From positions 6,082,430 through 6,146,429 of the forward strand of contig CM068581.1 of assembly GCA_035048485.1 (NCBI GenBank): a DNA stretch of 64,000 bases. Direction: 5' to 3'. Shown piece after piece: positions 33,691 through 45,900 of the stretch (the first letter of the stretch is position 1; every line of letters begins with the position of its first letter). Both the position numbers and the translations under genes were made by a program. The notes beneath the pieces were generated by a model. The model was given only the letters and a program-made list of their open reading frames with translations, made no database searches and had not been told where the DNA came from. This DNA is from Pteria penguin. Lineage: Eukaryota > Mollusca > Bivalvia > Pterioida > Pteriidae.

Positions 33691-36479
33691 TTAAGTTCCC
33701 CTGAGCTGCAGATAAAAATTATAGTCATTGCCTTCTTGCCGTTCGTCGTATGTCCACTTTTCACGATTTTAACTTCGTTTTAATGAACCACTGTAGAGGT
33801 TTTGAGGAAATTTTATGGGGATGAAATACTCAAGGTCCGACAATAGATGAACAAACTGAATATATCAGAGAAGTTGAGAAGGGTGTCTTAAGTAGTGTTG
33901 TTGTTGCGTTCCAGTACCAATTCAATTGTTTTACGCTTTTTGATATCTTCTTAGACGTTGTTATTTATTTTTATTCAAAAAGGAAATGATAAAACTGTTA
34001 TATGTCATGTAAGGCTTTGACTGACTTCTTCTTTAGAACTCATTGGAAGATATTAGATGAAAACTGGCAAGCAAGAACTACTCAATATCCTTACAAGTGC
34101 AGTAGCTTTTTAACATGATCTACCTGGGGTATATCTATGAGGTACCCTCTTTCTCATTTTGGATGTAACATTGACAAAATGCATTCAGGAGAGTGTTGAG
34201 AAATGACGTTGTGTTGGTGTGGGTTTGATTCTGAGATAAAATTTTCTGATTTGAGAATATTCTGATACCTATTAAGTTCCCCGTGTGCTGCATGAAGGTG
34301 TTCGTACGAAAGATATAAGCCCACCTTATTTTCTGTTTTGTTTTGTGTAATTTTTGTCTTTATTATTATTATTGTTGTTGTTGTAGTTGTTGTTATTTTA
34401 TTTAATCTTTTGACGAGATCAGTTATAGAAAAAGTATAGTAGTATAGTGATGCAAGAATTGTTAACGTTCGTTATGCTTGGTTGTTATACAATACTATAT
34501 ACGTGTGAAAGTACAGTAAATCTTTACCATTTATAGATCTCATGATTATGGTCCGTTTGTTTAGCCCTGTAGATGGCGAGATGTGATTAAAAGATTATAA
34601 AGGCAAGGTAAATCATTTCTCTCAATTGATAAAATACTGCTGTGTAAGAGAAAAGGACTTTAAATATTTCTGTTAATGTTTACTGTCAACATTAAGAATT
34701 GATTCACCACCCGTGTAAATGATAGATTAGGAAGTGGAATTTGTTCTGGCCACACAGTTCATGTAAAATTGTTTAAATCAGTAAGAATTATAGAAAGCTA
34801 CATGTACAGGGAAAAAATGTGATACACGCTGTAAGGATATGCTGGGCGGAATCCTATCGATTAGTAAACATGCATTTATAAGGTAAGAGGCAAAACATTG
34901 TAGAGGAGAAATAAAATTCATTGGTTTGTCGCCAATCACCATAGAGTTCATTGATTACACTATTAGGAACTCTGATTTATTCCTTCAGTTTGCGACAATT
35001 TGTTGACGCTGGGATATCCACAAGAGGGTTGTAACGTTTGTTGCAGAAAGCTTTCCGGTATTTGGTCGTAAAACACGACAAAGAGGGAAAATGCAAATTC
35101 TTATCGACGGAATAAACGAACCAGTTATTTCAGGTCATCGAATATCATTTTACACCGTCAGTGACAAAGTGTGAAAAGGGAAGACAATATGAATGGATTT
35201 TCTTCTCGAAAAGCTTTAGTATCAAATAGCGTGTTGCTCGTTCAACGTCCTCAGCTGTCAGCCAATGCGTTTTATGATACTAAAGGTTATTAGCTCCCGT
35301 CCATTATATAAATCTGTCACATAAACGTGGACAACAATTTTGTCGGGAATCGCAATTGAATTTTGTACAAGTGTTCGAATTTGTCGTGCTTCATTAATTT
35401 TGTAAACCTCTTCAGCTCTCCTCACCCTGTCGTCTCCGCTGCTTTGATATATGTTGATCTGATTTGTTTCCATATTTGCATAACCAATGGGACGTTTGCA
35501 AGAGGTCATATATGTACGTATTAACTATCATGTTTGGGAAATTAGAATAGTCTGCAACACATTTATTGCAAATTCGGATATTCATGTTATTGCGCTTCTA
35601 GACAAAATGTATGTCGAAGACATTGAACAGAAAAATCTTGTATATAAGTTAAAAGCTGAAACTGGGGTGCAGTCGTTCTATGTCCGGTTCAAGGTTGTAC
35701 AATTATGGTAAAAAGCATTCTGCGTCCTCGTGACCTGCAATCGAAGGGACATGTTAGAAATGGCAATAGAACGTGTAAACAAATGTGACTGATGTCATCA
35801 TCAAGGACAATCTGTAAATTTTAAATCGGGCACACTCGAAGTCTTTAAAATGCATCAAAATCAGAGGAAAGTGTAGAAAGATTTCTGAGTATTACCCTAT
35901 CTCAATGTTTCTTATTATTCACGAGAAACGCTTTTGAGTGGTTTTTGAACTCTCCAGGAAAGTAATTTTCTTGGATCAAATAAATAAATAGCGTGATTCT
36001 TGATCGGCCTACCGCTAGACATATGCAAATGGCATCTCGTTTACTTTATTAGATTGAGTGAATCTATAAGATTGGAATCAATGCAATCGCTTGCTTTGAT
36101 CAGATTTATAATGGACGTTCATGCTGTATAGTTAATTTCCGTACATATGTATTGTAAGACGATTTACTTTCCTATTTGATGTTAGTTAGTGATCAGAAAA
36201 TATGTCTGTGGATTTCCAACACGTGGTTCGCTGTTGATAAAGAGTCGTTATTCTACATGATCTTAGCGCACTGACGCCGATAATCCGAGACGCGTAAACC
36301 TATGTGAATTCACGCTTCATTGGGAATCGACTTAATGCAAACTGATGTTGTACCTTCTAAATCCTCCTAGGTTAAAAAAAAATTAATTATTATTATGCCC
36401 TAACACTGTACTATCCATTGTGTGAATTCTTGTTTTTCCACTTCAGGTTTGTTGTCATTTTTTATAATATTGGAGTTCT
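33691..36479. other. Single-copy AT-rich DNA, no gene recognised
   Basis: Nearly 2.8 kb without tandem arrays, apart from a short ATT/GTT microsatellite near 34362-34400. Frames at 35258-35509 (minus, 83 codons) and 35487-35711 (plus, 74 codons) are the best candidates for exons, but neither shows a recognisable domain or clear splice structure. I cannot call a gene. Confidence 0.5.
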
Positions 36480-36645
36480 TGTTTTGTATAATAAACGTGT
36501 ATGCCGATGTCACACTCAAGATGCCTGTATAATGAACATGTATGCCGACATAACGTGCACTGTTTGTCACATTCAAGATGTTTGTATAATAAACGTGTAT
36601 GCCGAGATAACTTGCGCGGTGTATCGCACTCAAGATGTTTCATCT
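36480..36645. repeat. Short degenerate repeat, three copies
   Basis: AACGTGTATGCCGA followed by a variable middle and CACTCAAGATG recurs three times (ATGCCG at 36501, 36542 and 36599; spacing 41 and 57). The copies are diverged and unequal in length. Confidence 0.75.
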
Positions 36646-36944
36646 CTTTAATGACATAAAATGCATAAATCGCTTCATATCAACAAACAAATGTACAATT
36701 TACAGCAATAGTTAGGTCATTTATTTTGTCGTTTACTGTTTTCATTAAAACTTGAATACTTAATGCAAAGGCGCAAATAAATCAAATAATGTATATACAT
36801 ATGAATATAATGAATATCCGAATTCTTAATTATATCTTGAGAATTCATTTCTTTAGATTTTCTATTCTTTTGACGACAAATCCGAAATATCCAGGACAGG
36901 GTGATATTTTGAGGCGCATTCTACTGCATACAATGTATATAAGG

Positions 36945-37312
36945 CGAGCAAGTCTGGCAGAACTGAGGCAAGCCTGGTAGATATGAGGCAAGCCTGGCAG
37001 ACTTGAGGCAAGCCTGGCAGAACTGAGGCAAGCCTGGCAGATATGAGGCAAGCCTGGCAGACCTGAGGCAAGCCTGGCAGACCTGAGGCAAGTCTGGCAG
37101 ACATGAGGCAAGCCTGGCAGACATGAGGCAAGCCTGGCAGACCTGAGGCAAGTCTGGCAGACATGAGGCAAGCCTGGCAGACATGAGGCAAGCCTGGCAG
37201 ACCTGAGGCAAGCCTGGCAGACCTGAGGCAAGTCTGGCAGACCTGAGGCAAGCCTGGCAGGCCTAAGGCAAGTCTGGCAGACCTGAGGCAAGTCTGGCAG
37301 ACATGAAGCAAG
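36945..37312. repeat. 20-bp minisatellite, about 18 units
   Basis: GAGGCAAGCCTGGCAGACCT repeats with exact 20-bp spacing and no indels. The variants are confined to AAGTCTGG/AAGCCTGG and to the last triplet (ACCT, ACAT, ATAT, AACT). The minus strand has no stops in any of three frames, giving overlapping frames of 96-149 codons that are repeat by-products. Confidence 0.96.
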
Positions 37313-38584
37313 GGGTGTTAATTAATGACGGTGTAACTGTTTATTTATATATTAATATAATTATTTGAATGGTGTCATTTACTGAAATTCTTTCTAATGA
37401 AGTGATACCAAGTAATGTAACTGCATCATAAACATTTTCTTAAGTTTTCAAAGGTTGCTAAAAGCTTTCAAACATAAGTGATATATTTTTATCCAGGATT
37501 ATTTTTATATTTATACATCTAAGAGACGACATATTGTAATCCACTTGTTTTGTTTCATCCTATTTAATTAGCTGATATATAAACGGCGACACATGTTTAG
37601 CCACAGTATACCATCGCCAGTTGGTTTGAACCGATTGTATTCTTACGCCATTTTTTAAACCTCTGACTATATTTTTTTTTTATTGAATTAAGTTAAAAAC
37701 TTCATACAGTTTAGTACGTAATAATCATTTAATTCTACATGTAACACGCATTTTGATTGGTTTAAACATTAGTGGTATATCTTATCAAGGGCTTATATAC
37801 TGTTCATAATTCCTTGATCTCATCCAAGAAAGTTTCTCTCTGACGACGACGGTAATTTCCCACGTTTTCGTAAATGTGACGTCGATATATTGACACTTCC
37901 GCGACAGAAGTTTAGAGATGTTAAGAAATAGTGCAGACATAATGTACCGATTTCTGAGAATATAAAACTTGCTTGAAAGAAATAAAATGATAAGGAATTA
38001 ATTTAATTTGTTTTTCGTTGGATGGAAGTATACTACGAAAAAAAAAACCAAAACAAAACAAAACAAACAAACAAACAAACAAAACAAGACAAAACAAAAC
38101 AAAAAAAAACCACTTTCTTTTTATTGTTTACTTTATTTATTTATTTGTTTGTTTGTTTGTTTCTCTTTCGTGGTATAAGTCCATCAAATGAAAAAAATTA
38201 AATCCATCCCTTAAATACCATAACAAATATCCTTTCATTTCTTGAAGCATTCTTTCTGTGTTCTAGTACTACTTTGCATATTTGTTTCATTTAAAACTTT
38301 CATATATGGGGTGCTGTCAGACTTTATAGTCCATTGTATATAATTGGAAAGTATCGATAAAAAATCGATAAAAGAAACGTGAATGGGGATAAACGAAATC
38401 TGTTCATCAAAACTGCTCGTTTATTTCTTCATTGTAGAAAAGTCTCCCTTAAGAAATGTATACATTCATAGCATGTAAATATGAAATCATGGGTTTGTTT
38501 TAAATGCACACACACTGATTAAATATATGATTAGTAGATGTATGTCATGTCATAAATTATTTGTGAAACTGACCGATATACAAC
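37313..38584. other. Single-copy AT-rich DNA with an A/C simple tract
   Basis: No gene recognised. 38038-38112 is an (AAAAC)/(AAAC)n tract and 38126-38162 a (TTTA)/(TTTG)n tract. The rest is unremarkable. Confidence 0.55.
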
Positions 38585-38800
38585 ATCAATAGACAAAACC
38601 GCCTATGTATGTGCTGTGACAAAATTATATTGAAGTGTTATTTCATTTTATACTGATATGTCCTTACTATCAATCTATTCGACATAACTGTTTAAAATTG
38701 TACAGTTATTGTCATCTCAAATGGTTTCCGAATTATTCAACCTTAAGTTGCTAAATATTTGTATAACGCACAGAAATTGAGAGACTCTTTGTTGATGTGA
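38585..38800 (+). pseudogene. Decayed 3' end of a LINE reverse transcriptase ORF
   Basis: Reading with one frame change gives RQNRLCMCCDK, then FHFILICPYYQSIRHNC and LKWFPNY. The order RLC..C, then FHF(I)L.CP.Y, is the Cys-rich end of metazoan LINE polymerase ORFs, as in the relic at 9271-9759. Frameshift and stop codons (after LSC, then again downstream) show a dead copy. The piece is short and lacks the reverse transcriptase core. Confidence 0.65.
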
Positions 38801-40129
38801 TTGTCTCTCCCCCGACTAGCATTACTTGTCATTACTTTCTGTTTTTGTATATTTGTATTATATGTTGTATTGATAAACATATAAGCTTTTGCTGTTGGTA
38901 TTAAACTATTTAACTATTAAGTTTCTTAAATAAAATCCTATGAATTTAGTGACGTTTCAGTTCCTAGACAATAACAGATGCGTCTTAGAATTTATTAAAC
39001 ACATTAAACGTAATAAGTGGAAAATTTATTGCATAATTTCATTTATTGTTATATTCATTTATAAATCAGAAATAAAATTGAGTAGTAAATAAACAAAAAG
39101 AAAACATATAAAACAGTGTGTTTACAAACATAACAAAAGCAGCCTTTATATGGAACCAATGTAGTAAAAAGTACTTATAATTCAAGTATTGGTTATCCAT
39201 CACTTGCATTACAGATACAATAGCGTATATATGAATAATATTCTATTACCATTATATACAATTGCATATACTTAGGAGCCCAATCTAGAACAACGAGCAG
39301 CTAGGGGACTAACCAACAACTACGCCAAACTAGATGTCAAACCAAAAACTACGTGTCCATTTGAGTGTTGTTTTTCATGATATATTGTCCATCTGAGTGT
39401 TGCTTTTTCGTCCTCTTCATGTTTGTCACGACGATTCACATTTCCATCCGGTCCAATTTAACCAGGTAGTCTCAATGTGCTCTAATGATTTACGTATTTA
39501 TAATACGGGACTTCCCCTTGTTCTGATTTTTGTATTCATATTCAGGAGCTGGTGTTTATTCTACATATTAGGTTTTAAGATAATTCTTTGTATAAGAATC
39601 TGTTTTAGAAAACATGAAAATATTTTTATTAGAAAAATAATCACAAATATTGTCATATATTCTAAAATACATCCAGCAGAGTATCTATGTACTTTATTAT
39701 CTAATCTGCATAATCATTTCATACATTTAGTATACATGTAAAGTACATATGTTATATAAAGATGGTCGATCTTTTCAGTAGTACAAAACCTGGCTGACAA
39801 AGATAATACCTCACCGTGAATCCATGATTTCCAGTTTCGTGACACAATAATTTGATTAGGTTTGACGAGCACTGTAATAGGTTATGGAATGCCTTATGAG
39901 TATTGGAATCGAACGTTGTCCAGACTGTAACACAATTAACTATCAATAACAATCATCATCTCCTTTACATTACATAAATATCAACCTTTGTAATTTCCTT
40001 TGTTAAGTTCCTTTGTTGTGTAACTTTGCCATTTCCCTCCGTTAAGTTCTTCCAATGATCCTTTATTATTAATTTATTTATTTATTTGTTCATTTATATT
40101 TTATTTTAATTTATTTCTTTTGGCAATTT
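38801..40129. other. Single-copy AT-rich DNA, no gene recognised
   Basis: A 114-codon frame at 39397-39741 has hydrophobic stretches but no recognisable family. 40068-40090 is a short TTTA tract. Nothing else can be supported. Confidence 0.5.
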
Positions 40130-40691
40130 TCCTTTATGCTCTGTTGTCATGTTTCTTTATTGTGGTCTTTTGCCTTGTTCCTCTCCATGTTCATTTGTTA
40201 TGCTTTGCCTTTGCCTTGTTCCTTTGTCATGTTCCTTAAAGCTTTGTTTTGTTTCTTTGCAATGTTCCTTTGTGTTTTTTTTCCTTTGCCATGTTCCTTT
40301 GTTTTGTTCCTTTACTTTGTTCCTTTGTCATGTTTCTTTGTTTTGTTCCTTTGCCATGTTCTTTTGCTTTGTTCCTTTGTCATGTTCCTTTGTTTTGTTC
40401 CTTCGCCATGTCCCTTTGCTTTGTTCGTTTGTCATGTTCCTTTGTTTTGTTCCTCTGTTATGTTCCTTTGTTTTATTCCTTTGTCATGTTCCTTTGCTTT
40501 GTTCCTTTGTCATTTTCCTTTGTTTTGTTCCTTTGTCATGTTCCTTTGCTTTGTTCCTTTGTCATGTTCCTTTGTTTGTTCCTTTTCCATGTTCCTTTGT
40601 TTTGTTCTTTTGCCGAGATTCTTTTCTTTTGTTCCTTTGTTTCTTAGTCATGTTCCATTGATATGTTCCTTAGTTATATTCCATTGATATG

Positions 40692-40695
40692 TTCC

Positions 40696-40727
<32 letters not shown>

Positions 40728-40731
40728 TCAT

Positions 40732-40794
<63 letters not shown>

Positions 40795-40798
40795 TTGT
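40692..40798. repeat. (ATT)n then (TTTA)n microsatellites
   Basis: Eight or more ATT units are followed by about 17 TTTA units, embedded in the 13-bp array. Confidence 0.95.
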
Positions 40799-40848
40799 TG
40801 TGTTGCCTTATTTCTTTGCTATGTTACTTTGTTATCTTCTTATGTCAT

Positions 40849-41105
40849 ACAATCGGTGAAGCTCAGTGGATAAGGTGCTCGGCTCGTAACCGAAAGGTCC
40901 CGGGTTCGACTCCCATCTTGGGTACACCGATGTCCTGTCTATCGGATGAGACATTAAAAACCGAGGTCCCGTGTCACGCGTAAAAGATGATCCCTCACTG
41001 CTTCGGGTGAGTTAGTTGCAAAGGTAAAAATTCCTATGAGATGCACCATATATACGTGAAATAGTCGTGGAGTGACGTAAGACAGTCAACAATCAATCCA
41101 TCAAC
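40849..41105 (+). mobile_element. tRNA-derived SINE, head type B variant
   Basis: The head shows GCTCAGTGGATAAGGTGCTC and box B GGGTTCGACTCCC. The body shares CGGATGAGACATTAAAAACC, CACTGCTTCGGGTGAGTTAG and TATACGTGAAATAGTCGTGG with the other copies, though a stretch before the tail is deleted. The tail is AATCAATCCATC. CTTATGTCAT (40839-40848) and CTTTTGTCAT (41106-41115) may be a target duplication with one mismatch. Confidence 0.82.
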
Positions 41106-41639
41106 CTTTTGTCATGCTCCTTTGTTATGCTCCTTTGCAATGCCCCATTGTTATGTACCATTTCCATATTCCTTATTATGTTCTTTTGCCATCTTCCTTT
41201 GTTATGTTCCTTTGAAATGTCCCTTTGTTATATGTTCTTTCGCCCTGTCTTCTTCTTTTACGACGTTAGCCTGTTATTGAGCCTTTGTCTTGTTCCTTTC
41301 CTATATTCTATTGAATTGTTTATTTGTTTTGATTCTTTGCATGTTCTACATTAGGTATTTCCTAATTCAAAGATATTTGTAGAGTTTCAAACACAATGCA
41401 AAGTTCATGTTTCAAATTTACCATATATCGTGTCATGATATAGGGTACATTGTAAAATATATGTATATATTCTGATGATGTTATGATACTATACAGTGTA
41501 TACCATATTACGATGCGTACTCTATTTAAATATATCATTTCGATTCGTATGGTTTAGCATTTAAATCGGATAGAGCTAGCCAAACAAGACAAGCTCACTC
41601 CTTTTGGGCATCTGACCTCATCTATGATTCCCAAGTGTC

Positions 41640-42490
41640 CATAAATGTCCACCGTGGTCCATTATTGTAAGTAATTTTTCAAGGGTCCTTGAATGTCCAT
41701 CGTTCCACGTCGTAGGATTTATTTCCTGGGGTCCATGAATATCCACCATGGTGAATTATGAATGATTTCCAGGGGTCCATGAATATCCACCGTGGTACGT
41801 TGTTGGGAGTGATATACAGGGGTCCATGAATATCCACCGTGGTAGGTTGTTGGGAGTGATATACAGGGATCCATGAATGTCCACCGTGGTGCGTTGTTGT
41901 GAGTATGTATCAGGGGTACATGAATATCCACCGTGGTGCGTTGTTGTGAGTAAAAATCAGGGGTACATGAATATCCACCGTGGTACGTTGTTGGGAGTGA
42001 TATACAGGGGTCCATGAATATCTACCGTGGTACGTTGTTGGGAGTGATATACAGGAGTCCATGAATATCCACCGTGGTACGTTGTTGGGAGTGATATACA
42101 GGGGTCCATGAATATCCACCGTGGTACGTTGTTGGGAGTGATATACAGGGGTCCATGAATATCCACCGTGGTACGTTGTTGGGAGTGATATACAGGGGTC
42201 CATGAATATCCACCGTGGTACGTTGTTGAGAGTGATATACAGGGGTCCATGAATATCCACCGTGGTACGTTGTTGAGAGTGATATACAGGGGTCCATGAA
42301 TATCCACCGTGGTATGTTGTTGGGAGTGATAAACAGGGGTCCATGAATATCCACCGTGGTACGTTGGTGGGAGTGATATACATGGATCCATGAATATCCA
42401 CCGTGGTACGTTGTCATGAGTGATTTCCAAGAATCCATGAATGTCCACCGTGGTACGTCGTTTTGAGTGATTTCCAGGGGTCCACGAATG
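41640..42490. repeat. 47-bp minisatellite, about 18 units
   Basis: GGTCCATGAATATCCACCGT then GGTACGTTGTTGGGAGTGAT and ATACAGG repeats every 47 bp (GTGG at 42121 and 42168). The middle is homogeneous; both edges (41640-41780, 42380-42490) are diverged. Three minus frames of 163-164 codons arise because 47 is not a multiple of 3 and the unit lacks minus-strand stops. Confidence 0.95.
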
Positions 42491-42959
42491 TATTTACTTA
42501 CGAGCGTTATCAGCATAAACGTAAATAGGAGTCAAGGCAAATGTGCAACATAACGGTTTATAATGACGCAAATAACAGTTTCTCATTGTTAAAAAGGGGT
42601 GAAGATAATTCAAATAAAAGAGAAAGAAAGTCTCTGAAAGTCACTGCAATTGAAGTAATGAACATGCCATGATTAAATCTCTGATAAGAGATCTAATGTT
42701 AAAGTTCATAATAACTCCAGCTACATTAGCGAAGCTAACGGATTATCAGCACGTATTTAAAAATGTTGACGAATGCTGCAGAGCTTGATACAACAATCCT
42801 CTGTTCAAAGGATCCTAAATCCGACCAATGCGCAAGTAGTCTATCTCCCCAAACCAATTCAAGAACGAAAACTTACAAAGAACATTCATGAATTCATTTT
42901 CGTGTTTTCAATTTTCCAAGTCAAGAAAGATAATGAAAATGAATCACTTCCCTCTACAA
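42491..42959. other. Single-copy spacer, no gene recognised
   Basis: An 85-codon frame (42773-43030) runs from this spacer into the 43-bp array. No known domain. Confidence 0.5.
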
Positions 42960-45900
42960 GTACATCGCTAATGACGACAATAGATATCACGTCCCTGTAT
43001 AAGTACGTCACTAATGACGACAATGGCTAATGACGACAATGGATATCACGTCCCTGTATAAATACATCGCAAATGACGACAATGGATATCACGTCCCTGT
43101 ATAAGTACATCCCTAATGACGACAATGGATATCACGTCCCTGTATAAGTACATCGCTAATGACGACAATAGATATCACGTCCCTGTATAAGTACATCGCT
43201 AATGACAACAATAGATATCACGTACCTGTATAAGTACATCGCTAATGACAACAATAGATATCACATCCCTGTATAAGTACATCGCTAATGACGACAATGG
43301 ATATCACGTCCCTGTATAAGTACATCCCTAATGACGACAATAGATATCACGTCCCTGTATAAGTACATCGCTAATGACGACAATAGATATCACGTCCCTG
43401 TATAAGTACATCGCTAATGACAACAATAGATAGTCCGTCCCTGTATAAGTACATCGCTAATGACAACAATGGATATCACGTCCCTGTATAAGTACATCGC
43501 TAATGACAACAATAGATATCACGTCCCTGTATAAGTACATCGCTAATGACGACAATAGATATCACGTCCCTGTATAAATACATCGCTAATGACAACAATG
43601 GATATCACGTCCCTGTATTAGTACATCGCTAATGACGACAATAGATATCACGTCCCTGTATAAGTACATCCCTAATGACGACGATAGATATCACGTCCCT
43701 GTATAAGTAGATCGCTAATGACAACAATAGATATCACGTCCCTGTATAAGTACATCGCTAATGACAACAATGGATATCACGTCCCTGTATAAGTACATCC
43801 CTAATGACGACAATGGATATCACGTCCCTGTCTAGGTACATCGCTAATGACGACAATAGATATCACGTCCCTGTATTAGTACATCGCTATTGACGACAAT
43901 GGATATCACGTCCCTGTATAAGTACATCGGTAATGACGACAATAGATATCACGTCCCTGTATAAGTACATCGCTAATGACAACAATAGATATCACGTACC
44001 TGTATAAGTACATCGCTAATGACAACAATAGATATCACGTCCCTGTATAAGTACATCGCTAATGACAACAATGGATATCACGTCCTTGTATAATTACATC
44101 GCTAATGACAACAATAGATATCACGTCCCTATCTAGGTACATAGCTAATGACGACAATAGATATCACGTCCCTGTATTAGTACATCGCTATTGACGACAA
44201 TGGATATCACGTCCCTGTATAAGTACATCCGTAATGACGACAATAGATATCATGTTCCTGTATAAGTACATTGCTAATGACAACAATAGATATCACGTCC
44301 CTGTATAAGTACATCCCTAATGACGACGATAGATATCACGTCCCTGTATAAGTAGATCGCTAATGACAACAATAGATATCACGTCCCTGTATAAGTACAT
44401 CGCTAATGACAACAATGGATATCACGTCCCTGTATAAGTACATCCCTAATGACGACAATAGATATCACGTCCCTGTATTAGTACATCGCTATTGACGACA
44501 ATGGATATCACGTCCCTGTATAAGTACATCGCTAATGACAACAATAGATATCACGTCCCAGTATTAGTACATCGCTAATGACGACAATGGATATCACGTC
44601 CCTGTCTAGGTACATCGCTAATGACGACAATAGATATCACGTCCCTGTATTAGTACATCGCTATTGACGACAATGGATATCACGTCCCTGTATAAGTACA
44701 TCCCTAATGACGACAATGGATATCACGTCCCTGTATAAGTACATCGCTAATGACGACAATAGATATCACGTCCCTGTATAAGTACATCGCTAATGACAAC
44801 AATGGATATCACGTCCTTGTATAATTACATCGCTAATGACAACAATAGATATCACGTCCCTATCTAGGTACATAGCTAATGACGACAATAGATATCACGT
44901 CCCTGTATTAGTACATCGCTATTGACGACAATGGATATCACGTCCCTGTATAAGTACATCCGTAATGACGACAATAGATATCATGTTCCTGTATAAGTAC
45001 ATCGCTAATGACAACAATAGATATCACGTCCCTGTATAAGTACATCGCTAATGACAACAATGGATATCACGTCCCTGTATAAGTATATCGCTAATGACGA
45101 CAATAGATATCACGTCCATGTATAAGTACATCGGTAATGACGACAATAGATATCACGTCCCTGTATAAGTACATCGCTAATGACAACAATGGATATCACG
45201 TCCCTGTATAAGTACATCCCTAATGACAACAATAGATATCACGTTCCTGTATAAGTACATCGCTAATGACAACAATGGATATCACGTCCCTGTATAAGTA
45301 CATCGCTAATGAAAACAATAGATATCACGTCCCTGTCTAGGTACATCGCTAATGACGACAATAGATATCACGTCCTTGTATTAGTACATCGCTATTGACG
45401 ACAATGGATATCACGTCCCTGTATAAGTACATCCCTAATGACGACAATGGATATCACGTCCCTGTATAAGTACATCGCTAATGACGACAATAGATATCAC
45501 GTCCCTGTATAAGTACATCGCTAATGACAACAATAGATATCACGTACCTGTATAAGTACATCGCTAATGACAACAATAGATATCACGTCCCTGTATAAGT
45601 ACATCGCTAATGACAACAATGGATATCACGTCCTTGTATAATTACATCGCTAATGACAGCAATAGATATCACGTCCCTGTCTAGGTACATAGCTAATGAC
45701 GACAATAGATATCACGTCCTTGTATTAGTACATCGCTATTGACGACAATGGATATCACGTCCCTGTATAAGTACATCCGTAATGACGACAATAGATACCA
45801 TGTTCCTGTATAAGTACATTGCTAATGACAACAATAGATATCACGTCCCTGTATAAGTACATCGCTAATGACAACAATGGATATCACGTCCCTGTATAAG

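Larger units (their letters stand above)
40130..41360. repeat. 13-bp minisatellite (TTCCTTTGTCATG type), interrupted
   Basis: 13-bp words TTCCTTTGTCATG, TTCCTTTGTTTTG and TTCCTTTGCTTTG follow one another from 40130 to 40690 and, more diverged, from 41106 to 41360. The gap is filled by microsatellites (40690-40798), about 50 bases of diverged repeat and a SINE. Overlapping F/L/C/V-rich plus frames of 132-183 codons are open only because the unit lacks stops; they mimic membrane proteins and should not be trusted. Confidence 0.92.

Noticed and set aside
36845..37311. Three overlapping 96-149-codon minus frames (LPQVCQACLRSARLAS type)
   Set aside because: The 20-bp unit is stop-free in all minus frames; these are repeat artefacts.
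39397..39741. 114-codon frame as a membrane protein or transposon piece
   Set aside because: It is hydrophobic, but AT-rich DNA gives such frames by chance and no motif is recognisable.
40136..40687. F/L/C/V-rich frames as a multi-pass membrane protein
   Set aside because: The composition comes from the 13-bp TTCCTTTG repeat; three frames are equally hydrophobic.
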